Assembly (NCBI GenBank): GCA_900759575.1
Contig: CAAEVU010000074.1
Coordinates: 1-12,655, forward strand
Direction of reading: 5' to 3'
Source: Clostridia bacterium
Lineage (GTDB): Bacteria; Bacillota; Clostridia; Oscillospirales; Acutalibacteraceae
Length of the DNA: 12,655 bases
The notes beneath the pieces were generated by a model. The model ran no database searches. It was not told where the DNA came from and was given only the letters and a program-made list of their open reading frames with translations. The stretch's first letter is position 1. Each line of letters starts with the position of its first letter. A program made the translations under genes and the position numbers. Shown here in pieces: positions 1 to 5,302 of the stretch.

Positions 1-117
1 CCGACGCAGTAGCCAACTGGCTGAAAGGCTTGTGGAGCTGACTTTCTCCCCATGCAAAATAAGCGGATTTCCGGCAGTCTGCCTTTCCAGCAGCTGAGCC
101 GGTTAAATACCTACTAT
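1..117. other. Left-edge region with no assigned gene
   Basis: Two short reading frames run in from the left edge on the plus strand. One ends at a TGA at 39-41 (last residues ...NWLKGLWS) and the other at a TGA near 95-97. Either could be the 3' end of a gene outside the window, but a dozen to thirty codons are too few to decide. Small complementary segments are present (GGCA/TGCC near 73-83, CCGG/CCGG near 71-102). I could not match them to a SAM, T-box or cobalamin riboswitch, although such leaders are common upstream of methionine genes. No convincing promoter is visible. Confidence 0.25.
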
Positions 118-133
118 GGAAAGGATGAGCAAT

Positions 134-1414
134 ATGCAGGATTACAAACAGGATACACTGTGTATCCACGCGGGTTATAAGCCCGGAAACGGCCAGCCCC
201 GAGTGGCCCCCATTGTGCAGAGCACGACCTATGTTTATGAGAGCTCCAAAGAAATGGGCGCCCTGTTTGATCTTCAGGAAGACGGCTTTTTCTATACCCG
301 TCTCGGCAATCCCACCAATGACGTGGTAGAAAAGAAAATCGCTGCCCTGGAAGGCGGTGTTGGCGCCCTGATCACATCTTCCGGCCAGGCAGCCAGCCTG
401 ATGTCCGTGCTGAACATCTGCACAGCAGGAGATCATCTGGTGAGCTCCAGCGCGATCTATGGAGGCACGTTCAACCTGTTCTATAAGACCATGAAGGAAA
501 TGGGCATCGAGACCACCTTTGTTTCTCCCACCAGCACCAAAGAGGAATTGATGGCTGCCATGCGGCCCAATACCAAGTGCGTGTTTGCGGAGACCTTGGC
601 CAATCCTTCCCTGGTGATCGCAGACCTGGAAGTGTTTGCCCAAGCTGCCCATGAACATGGCGTCCCGCTGATCGTAGACAATACGTTCCCCACCCCCATG
701 AATTGCCGTCCCTTCCAGTTTGGCGCAGATATCGTGGTTCATTCCACCACCAAATATATGGACGGTCATGCGGTGCAGGTAGGCGGCGTCATTGTGGATT
801 CCGGAAACTTCAACTGGGATAACGGCAAATTCCCCGCCCTGACAGAGCCGGACGAGTCCTATCACGGCGTGGTTTATACCAAGCAGTTTGGGAAAGCGGC
901 CTATATCACCAAAGCCCGTACCCACCTGATGCGTGACCTGGGCGCCCAGGCAGCTCCCATGAACGCGTTCCTGTTGAATCTCGGCCTGGAAACTCTGGCC
1001 CTCCGTATGGAGCGCCATTGTTCCAACGCTTTGAAAGTGGCCAAGTATCTGGAATCTGATCCCCGGGTGAGCTGGGTCAATTATCCGGATTTGGAGAGCA
1101 GCCCCCAGCATGCCCTGGCGAAAAAATACATGCCCCATGGCACCTGCGGTGTTGTGTCCTTTGGCGTAAAGGGAGGCCGGGAAGCGGCTACCCGGTTTAT
1201 GGACAGCCTGGAAATGGCTTCCGTGGTCACTCACGTAGCGGACCTGCGCACTTGCGCCCTGCATCCGGCCAGCACCACTCACCGGCAGATGACCGATGAG
1301 CAGTTGAAAGAAGCCGGCGTGCCTGCCGATTTGATCCGTCTGTCCGTGGGTATTGAAAATTCCGAAGACATTTTGAACGACATCAAGCAGGCGTTGGAGA
1401 AAGCCGCCAACTGA
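134..1414 (+). CDS. metY: O-acetylhomoserine sulfhydrylase (homocysteine synthase), PLP-dependent
   Basis: This cytoplasmic enzyme of the Cys/Met-metabolism PLP family (fold type I) most likely makes homocysteine from O-acetylhomoserine and sulfide. The N-terminus TLCIHAGYKP and the PIVQSTTYVY segment are typical of the O-acetylhomoserine sulfhydrylase branch. The cofactor lysine lies in HSTTKYMDGH (Lys207 counted from this start). The aspartate of VDNTF is the expected contact to the PLP ring, and SSGQAA is the usual phosphate-loop region. The length of 426 aa is normal for this branch and longer than cystathionine synthases or lyases. In-frame ATGs also occur at 116 and 125. I prefer 134 because GGAAAGG (118-124) sits 9 nt before it, whereas it abuts 125 and nothing suitable precedes 116. 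The gene appears monocistronic, with a terminator directly downstream. A cystathionine gamma-synthase or O-succinylhomoserine enzyme is less likely given the length and N-terminus. Confidence 0.93.
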   Translation: MQDYKQDTLCIHAGYKPGNGQPRVAPIVQSTTYVYESSKEMGALFDLQEDGFFYTRLGNPTNDVVEKKIAALEGGVGALITSSGQAASLMSVLNICTAGDHLVSSSAIYGGTFNLFYKTMKEMGIETTFVSPTSTKEELMAAMRPNTKCVFAETLANPSLVIADLEVFAQAAHEHGVPLIVDNTFPTPMNCRPFQFGADIVVHSTTKYMDGHAVQVGGVIVDSGNFNWDNGKFPALTEPDESYHGVVYTKQFGKAAYITKARTHLMRDLGAQAAPMNAFLLNLGLETLALRMERHCSNALKVAKYLESDPRVSWVNYPDLESSPQHALAKKYMPHGTCGVVSFGVKGGREAATRFMDSLEMASVVTHVADLRTCALHPASTTHRQMTDEQLKEAGVPADLIRLSVGIENSEDILNDIKQALEKAAN

Positions 1415-1430
1415 TTCCATCCCATAGCTG

Positions 1431-1467
1431 AAAAAAAGAGGACAGCGGAAAGCTGCCCTCTTTTTCT
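1431..1467 (+). terminator. Intrinsic terminator of metY
   Basis: The arms AGAGGaCAGC and GCTGcCCTCT (one A/C mismatch) enclose a GGAAA loop and are followed by TTTTTCTTT. The A-tract before the stem extends the pairing into the U-tract. It lies about 17 nt after the metY stop codon. Confidence 0.85.
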
Positions 1468-1492
1468 TTATCCATACTGGAAGAAGAACAAG

Positions 1493-1532
1493 AAAAGGGC
1501 CTTGGTTTTGCTCACAATGCCAGGGCCCTTTT
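1493..1532 (-). terminator. Terminator of the GNAT-lipoprotein operon
   Basis: AAAAGGGCCtTGG (1493-1505) pairs with CCAgGGCCCTTTT (1520-1532) with a single wobble. On the minus strand it comes directly after the TAA stop at 1537-1539 and is followed by a TTTTC tail. The A and T runs on both sides make it potentially bidirectional, so it may also back up the metY terminator. Confidence 0.82.
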
Positions 1533-1536
1533 TTAT

Positions 1537-2136
1537 TTATACCTCTTTTGAAAAGGTCAATGTGACTGCTTGGACAAGGTCGTACTCCTGTAAGTTTTCC
1601 GGGAAGAAATAAGAATCTACATCGAAAGAGCGCATGGACGATCCGCTGTCGGCTACAAACAGTGCCACGGGGATTTCCTCGTCCGGTTGGATTTCCCGCT
1701 CTTCCGAAAGGAAGGACTGGGAAGAGCTCATCCACTCTCCCTGGTACGTCAAAGGATTGCTGCGGAAAGAGGAAGTTCCTTGCGCGTGAATGGAAATATC
1801 AAAGGTCCGATCCTCCCGGTATACCAGGGAAACGACTGCTTCTTTGAGTTCTTGGGAATCCGAGGTATCCCAGGAAATGCTACCGCCGCCGTTGTCCACC
1901 CAGTTTCCGTTTTCCAGCACATAACTGGTGGCAGTCAGCCCCAGCGTGCCCTCCGGGGGACGAAGGGTGTACAGCATGCTTGTATTGTTCAGATTCAAGT
2001 AGTTCAGCAGTTCCGTTTGCTCGTCTGAAAGGGAATAGGGGGAAACAGTCCCTTTTTTGGCCGCCTCTTGGCATCCGGCGGATATGACGATTAGGGCTAG
2101 CAAAAGAGCTGCCGCTTTCAACAGTTTGCGTTTCAT
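1537..2136 (-). CDS. Small unidentified lipoprotein (199 aa)
   Basis: I do not recognise a family. The N-terminus is a clear lipoprotein signal: a KRK basic stretch, a hydrophobic run of roughly residues 7-20, and the lipobox SAGC with the lipid-modified cysteine at position 22. The mature protein of about 178 aa would be anchored to the outer face of the membrane. It is rich in Ser, Thr, Glu and Asp, with short alternating segments (for example TFDISIHAQG and YDLVQAVTLTF) that suggest a mostly beta domain. No catalytic motif is visible. The ATG lies 3 nt after the stop of the upstream GNAT gene, with GGAGAG about 8 nt before it inside that gene's end, so the two are translated from one mRNA. 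Function is unknown. Confidence 0.8.
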   Translation of the reverse strand: MKRKLLKAAALLLALIVISAGCQEAAKKGTVSPYSLSDEQTELLNYLNLNNTSMLYTLRPPEGTLGLTATSYVLENGNWVDNGGGSISWDTSDSQELKEAVVSLVYREDRTFDISIHAQGTSSFRSNPLTYQGEWMSSSQSFLSEEREIQPDEEIPVALFVADSGSSMRSFDVDSYFFPENLQEYDLVQAVTLTFSKEV

Positions 2137-2139
2137 GGC

Positions 2140-2925
2140 TCAATCTCTCCATTTCACACCGCAGCAGGTGTATTCGTGGCTAAAATGATAGCCCAGTTTT
2201 TCGGCTAAAGCGACGCTGGCCAAATTCGCCGCATCCCAACTGGGATAAAGTCCCCGGTCCAAGCAGTGGAGGATCAACGCGCTGGCACAACAAAGGGCCA
2301 ATCCTTGACGGCGGAATTCTTCCTTGGTATCGATTTCAATTTCGATCCCATCCTTGTACCAGGAATAGGAGGAAGCTCCGGCGGCCAGCTCTTTACCGCG
2401 CAGGGTGACGAATCCCACTCCATGAGCGGAGAAATCTGCCCAGCTGGAAAATTGACTGCAAAAATCCCTGGCCCAAGGAGTTTCCAGAATCTGCCCATAC
2501 AGGTTTTCGTCAATTTGCTCTAGGGTAAATCCTGCGGGCAGGCCGGCTTGAAAAGCTTTCAGTTTTGCCCGGTCAAAAACATGGGGTTCTTTTTGGATGG
2601 CATATCGGGGATATACCTGTACACGCCCCGAGTGTGCCTTTTTCACCAGGTGTTCCCATATGTGGTCCTGGGGCACGACGATCGCTTCCTCCCCGGAAAA
2701 ACCTTGAGGTATGTACCCAGCCAATTCTTCCGCACCCGGACATTGGGCATCGCCGCCTAAAAATAGGAAATCCCCCTGCCATAGCAGAGCGGCTTTGGGT
2801 TGTTCTATATGGTCGGCCCACGCTTTGCCCATACAGCCCTGTAAAACGGACCAGATCAAAGTTTCTTCCCATCCTTCAAATAGATAGGCGAGCTTCTGTA
2901 ACTGGTTTGCCGTGACTTCCACCAT
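2140..2925 (-). CDS. GNAT-family acetyltransferase (261 aa)
   Basis: Probable N-acetyltransferase of the GNAT superfamily, resembling the two-part family annotated as GNAT_acetyltran (PF12746, from memory). The N-terminal half (about residues 1-150) is a divergent domain. The C-terminal half carries the GNAT core: a beta strand GIEIEIDT (193-200), the acetyl-CoA pyrophosphate loop RRQGLA (205-210), then the long helix and the PSWDAANLASVALAEKLGY segment (228-246), which is a typical GNAT C-terminal motif. The acceptor cannot be inferred. The reading frame stays open upstream to an ATG at 3066, but I reject that start. The ATG at 2925 has GGAGGG at proper spacing, and a near-consensus promoter (2957-2985) lies inside the would-be extension. 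It is the first gene of a two-gene operon with the lipoprotein. Confidence 0.85.
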   Translation of the reverse strand: MVEVTANQLQKLAYLFEGWEETLIWSVLQGCMGKAWADHIEQPKAALLWQGDFLFLGGDAQCPGAEELAGYIPQGFSGEEAIVVPQDHIWEHLVKKAHSGRVQVYPRYAIQKEPHVFDRAKLKAFQAGLPAGFTLEQIDENLYGQILETPWARDFCSQFSSWADFSAHGVGFVTLRGKELAAGASSYSWYKDGIEIEIDTKEEFRRQGLALCCASALILHCLDRGLYPSWDAANLASVALAEKLGYHFSHEYTCCGVKWRD

Positions 2926-2956
2926 GGGAATACCCTCCGCTTTGTAGAATGAGTCG

Positions 2957-2985
2957 ATTATACCAACAAACCCAACCTTTTGCAA
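2957..2985 (-). promoter_or_regulatory. Sigma-A promoter of the GNAT-lipoprotein operon
   Basis: On the minus strand, TTGCAA (2980-2985) is separated by 17 nt from a perfect TATAAT (2957-2962). The -10 box is about 30 nt upstream of the ATG at 2925, leaving a short leader containing GGAGGG. Confidence 0.8.
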
Positions 2986-3016
2986 GAAAAAGCGGAGAAT
3001 GGGCCGCAAACAAGAA

Positions 3017-3057
3017 AGCGCTTTTGAGAGTGAAAGCGTCACACTCTCAAAAGCGCT
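3017..3057 (-). terminator. Perfect 16-bp hairpin, probable terminator of the NmrA-like gene
   Basis: AGCGCTTTTGAGAGTG (3017-3032) and its exact reverse complement (3042-3057) flank a 9-nt loop. On the minus strand it begins about 20 nt after the stop of the NmrA-like gene and is followed by a fairly T-rich tail (TTCTTGTTTG), so an intrinsic terminator is the simplest reading. The tail is weaker than those of the other terminators here and the stem is unusually long and perfect, so a dispersed palindromic element is an alternative. An alternative inner pairing (GTGA/TCAC) also exists. Confidence 0.6.
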
Positions 3058-3076
3058 GAATTCCAAAGCCGAAAAT

Positions 3077-4021
3077 TTAGTTGTCCTTAGAGTGGCGTTC
3101 GCCGATCTGGAACTCGTCCGAATGCTGGAACATATACAGCACCGTCATGGGTTCCTGGCCGGTGAGCTTTTTGAAATCGTCGGTGAAGGTGTCCATTTTG
3201 CCTTCCCGAATGGCCTGGGCAAAGGTGACCATGCCGTCGGAGGAGAAGGGAGCTTCGCTGTCCTTCTTGAATTGGCCGTCGGTAGTGCGGGGCACGCCCA
3301 TAGCGTCAAAGATCTGGTAGTTTTCTTCGTCGGTAATCTCCTGATAGGAAACCTTGTTGCCGGTAGCCTGGTTGCCGTACTCGATGAACTGGGAAATGGT
3401 CATCAGTTCAGGGCCATTGATGTCCAAAGTGGCGTGATCGTACTCAGCACCCCGATGGAGAGCATAGGCCACTGCCTTGGCGCAGTCTTTCCGGGAGATA
3501 TAGGCCATCTTGCCGTCACCCTGGCTGTTTTTCAAAACACCGTCCAACTTGACATAGGTAAAATAGTTGGTGATCATGGCTTCAGCGTACTGGGAGTTGC
3601 GCAGGAAAATGTAGTCCAGCCCAGCAGCCTTGATATAGTTCTCGGTGTAAATGTGGTCCTTTTTCTCCACGCTGGGGTTGGTCTCGTCACCAGCGTTTAC
3701 CAGAGAGGTGTAAACGATCTGCTTTACACCGGCAGCTTTGGCAGCGTCCACCACGTTCTTGTGAGCATTCTGCCGCTTAGCGCCTACAAAAGGCATGGAG
3801 ATCAGTGCCAGACGGTCAGCGCCGGAAAAAGCTTCCACCAGACCGTCGGGGAAGTTGAAGTTGGTTACCCGGGTTTCTACACCCTTGTCCCCATACTTTT
3901 TCAGAGCTTCCTGGTTGTAGCCGCAGAAAATCAGATTTTCAGGAGCTTCCAGTTCCAGCAAATAGTCTGCTGCCTGGCTGCCCAGATTTCCGTCCACACC
4001 TGTCAATAACAGCTTGCCCAT
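3077..4021 (-). CDS. NmrA-like NAD(P)-binding oxidoreductase (possible quinone reductase, 314 aa)
   Basis: A cytoplasmic atypical short-chain dehydrogenase/reductase of the NmrA/QOR2 (YtfG) type. The N-terminus KLLLTGVDGNLGSQAADYLL carries the Rossmann dinucleotide loop GxxGxxG (GVDGNLG, about residues 8-14). The QIVYTSLVNAG strand and the YIFLRNSQYAEAMITNYF segment follow the pattern of this family, which includes NADPH:quinone reductases and NADPH-sensing proteins. The usual SDR catalytic YxxxK is not obvious, as expected for NmrA relatives. The start has AGGAGG about 9 nt before the ATG. The gene lies downstream of a LysR regulator on the same strand, an arrangement often seen for redox-responsive reductases, but each gene has its own promoter and terminator candidates. 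The substrate (quinone, azo compound or none) cannot be fixed. Confidence 0.85.
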   Translation of the reverse strand: MGKLLLTGVDGNLGSQAADYLLELEAPENLIFCGYNQEALKKYGDKGVETRVTNFNFPDGLVEAFSGADRLALISMPFVGAKRQNAHKNVVDAAKAAGVKQIVYTSLVNAGDETNPSVEKKDHIYTENYIKAAGLDYIFLRNSQYAEAMITNYFTYVKLDGVLKNSQGDGKMAYISRKDCAKAVAYALHRGAEYDHATLDINGPELMTISQFIEYGNQATGNKVSYQEITDEENYQIFDAMGVPRTTDGQFKKDSEAPFSSDGMVTFAQAIREGKMDTFTDDFKKLTGQEPMTVLYMFQHSDEFQIGERHSKDN

Positions 4022-4072
4022 TGAAAAGACCTCCTAAAAATGTCCCCGCCCAGGGGATTTGTTTCTGTTTCT

Positions 4073-4102
4073 AGTATACTCCCAGAGAAAGCAGATTCGC
4101 AA
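4073..4102 (-). promoter_or_regulatory. Candidate promoter of the NmrA-like gene
   Basis: On the minus strand, TTGCGA (4097-4102) and TATACT (4073-4078) are separated by 18 nt, about 50 nt before the ATG. The -10 box is part of an 8-bp palindrome AGTATACT (4073-4080). A short hairpin TCCCC/GGGGA (4043-4057) lies in the leader, before the ribosome binding site. Confidence 0.5.
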
Positions 4103-4103
4103 A

Positions 4104-4128
4104 GACAAAAGCCCAATGGGCTATTTTG
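4104..4128 (-). terminator. Terminator of the LysR gene
   Basis: On the minus strand, AGCCC and GGGCT flank a 3-nt loop, extended by CAAAA/TTTTG pairing across a one-base bulge and followed by a T-rich tail. The TAG stop of the LysR gene (4121-4123) lies within the stem. It separates LysR from the NmrA-like gene. Confidence 0.6.
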
Positions 4129-5014
4129 TTTTCAAATAGTTCGACAATTCTTTCACAAACAGCTCCAAAGCGCTGTTTTCACCGGGAAAATATTTCATTT
4201 CCAGCCGGAACCGGTGGTTGGTGTCCGGAATAGGGATGCGCCGCATCTGGCCGGCATATTCCTCCGGGAAAAAGTTTTCCGGTACAAAGCCAATGAGATT
4301 TTCCGTAAGAATGGTAAAAAACTCCGAATCCATGTCGGACGCGGTTTGCTGGATGTGGGGATAATACCCGTCCAACTGTGCGTGCTCAATCATTCCTTGG
4401 TAGGACCGGCCGATGAATTCAGGGGAAAGCATGACAAGGGGGTAACGATACAGCTCTTCTTTTGTCAAATATTCCCGTTCAAACAAAGGATGGGTAGAAG
4501 GGACTAGGGCTTGATAAGCGCCTTCGTACAGCACGAGAGTGGCCATTTCCGTGGTGTATTCCGGTTCAAAATCGATGCCCACCGCAGCGTCACATTTGCG
4601 GATCCAGAGAAGTTGGGACGCATCCCGGAAGGAACATTCTTCCACATGAAACGCCACTTGGGGATAGCTTTCCTTAAACATCCGCACAAAGGGTAGCAGG
4701 ATCTGCAAATCGATCTTGGAAGTGTAACACAGGCGGATCTCAGCTTGGGCAGCCTCTTCCAAACGCGGCAGGGTGGATTTCATCCGTTCATATTGTTGTA
4801 AAAGCAGTTTGGCGTCGCGGTAAAACTGCTTTCCCGCAGCGGTAGGCTGAATGGGCAAGGTGGTACGGTCAAAAAGTTTCACCTGAAATTCTTCCTCAAG
4901 ACCGTTGATAAATTGGGTGACGGATGTTTGAGAAATAAAGTTTTTCTGGGCGGTTTTGGTATAACTGCGCGTCTCATACAAGTCGATAAATGTGGGAAGT
5001 CTTTCCAGCCGCAC
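4121..5014 (-). CDS. LysR-family transcriptional regulator (297 aa)
   Basis: Residues about 1-60 form the LysR winged helix-turn-helix: LPTFIDLYETRSYTKTAQ, the recognition part SQTSVTQFINGLEEEF, then LFDRTTLPIQPTAAGKQF, which matches the family's LF-R-----LT-AG pattern. Residues from about 90 onward are the periplasmic-binding-protein-like effector domain (substrate unknown), starting with the strand EIRLCYTSK. The length is normal for the family. The start is a GTG at 5014, with AGGAGGG (5022-5028) 7 nt upstream. The frame is open to 5260, but that extension encodes non-LysR sequence and covers the promoter. A likely target is the NmrA-like gene just downstream on the same strand, plus its own promoter. 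The divergent LacI-type operon begins 288 bp away and could also be affected. Confidence 0.9.
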   Translation of the reverse strand: MRLERLPTFIDLYETRSYTKTAQKNFISQTSVTQFINGLEEEFQVKLFDRTTLPIQPTAAGKQFYRDAKLLLQQYERMKSTLPRLEEAAQAEIRLCYTSKIDLQILLPFVRMFKESYPQVAFHVEECSFRDASQLLWIRKCDAAVGIDFEPEYTTEMATLVLYEGAYQALVPSTHPLFEREYLTKEELYRYPLVMLSPEFIGRSYQGMIEHAQLDGYYPHIQQTASDMDSEFFTILTENLIGFVPENFFPEEYAGQMRRIPIPDTNHRFRLEMKYFPGENSALELFVKELSNYLKTK

Positions 5015-5036
5015 GGTACATCCCTCCTTTTGAAAA

Positions 5037-5065
5037 ATTATACACCTTGCGGAAGAGAGGGGCAA
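5037..5065 (-). promoter_or_regulatory. Promoter of the LysR gene
   Basis: On the minus strand, TTGCCC (5060-5065), a 17-nt spacer and a perfect TATAAT (5037-5042), ending about 22 nt before the GTG start. The mRNA leader would be only a few nucleotides longer than the ribosome binding site. Confidence 0.72.
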
Positions 5066-5067
5066 GG
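5045..5067. promoter_or_regulatory. Candidate LysR autoregulatory dyad
   Basis: CCTTGC (5045-5050) and its exact inverse GCAAGG (5062-5067) are separated by 11 nt, within the LysR promoter between and over the -35 and -10 boxes. LysR proteins usually bind such interrupted dyads and repress their own promoters from this position. The assignment rests on symmetry and location only. Confidence 0.4.
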
Positions 5068-5183
5068 CAGCCGTTTGTGTTTTTATCCGGTTTCTTTCCG
5101 CTTTACCAGCTGGAACCCTAAAGATATTAAAACCTTGCTGTAACGCTATCGTAACAAGTATTGTGAAATTATCTACCATTTGA

Positions 5184-5245
5184 AAACAAAAAACGAAAAA
5201 AATAGTAAAAGTGTTCTTGACAATGTAAAAGAAACATGCTATCAT
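5184..5245 (+). promoter_or_regulatory. Extended -10 promoter of the LacI-kinase/ABC operon
   Basis: TTGACA (5217-5222, perfect consensus), a 17-nt spacer and TATCAT (5240-5245), preceded by TG at 5237-5238 (extended -10). An A-tract-rich stretch at about 5184-5210, just upstream of the -35 box, resembles an UP element. This is the strongest promoter in the window and drives the rightward operon. Confidence 0.83.
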
Positions 5246-5261
5246 ACCGGCGCAAAACAAG

Positions 5262-5283
5262 TTTAGGAAAATTGTTTCCTAAA
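5262..5283. promoter_or_regulatory. Probable LacI-type operator
   Basis: TTTAGGAAA (5262-5270) and its exact inverse TTTCCTAAA (5275-5283) flank the 4-nt spacer ATTG. The palindrome starts 17 nt after the -10 box, so it covers the initial transcribed region and ends about 19 nt before the TTG start of the LacI-kinase gene. That is a classic position for repression by a LacI-family dimer, most simply autorepression. It lacks the central CG of many LacI operators. Confidence 0.62.
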
Positions 5284-5302
5284 TAGAAAGGAAGAATCCC
5301 CA

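Noticed and set aside
1..115. Methionine-type riboswitch (SAM or T-box) upstream of metY
   Set aside because: No recognisable conserved core or terminator/antiterminator pair is visible in the sequence available. Part of a leader could lie left of the window.
3031..3044. Catabolite-responsive (cre)-like sequence around TGAAAGCGTCACA
   Set aside because: It deviates from the cre consensus at two conserved positions, lies in the loop and stem of a hairpin, and is not near a sugar promoter.
2926..3066. N-terminal extension of the GNAT protein to an ATG at 3066
   Set aside because: The extension would read through a promoter with a perfect TATAAT and part of a hairpin, and lacks a ribosome binding site. 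The start at 2925 has GGAGGG.
2999..4009. Long plus-strand open frame of 336 codons opposite the NmrA-like gene
   Set aside because: It is antisense to a gene with a clear Rossmann motif, ribosome binding site and family pattern. Its own translation matches nothing, and it starts inside the hairpin region without a ribosome binding site.
5223..5239. ATGT...ACAT symmetry inside the promoter spacer as a second operator
   Set aside because: The arms are only 4 bp and easily arise by chance; the 9+9 bp palindrome downstream is far stronger.
5015..5260. N-terminal extension of the LysR protein to 5260
   Set aside because: It adds 82 hydrophobic, non-LysR residues before the conserved HTH and covers the LysR promoter. 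The GTG at 5014 has a strong ribosome binding site.
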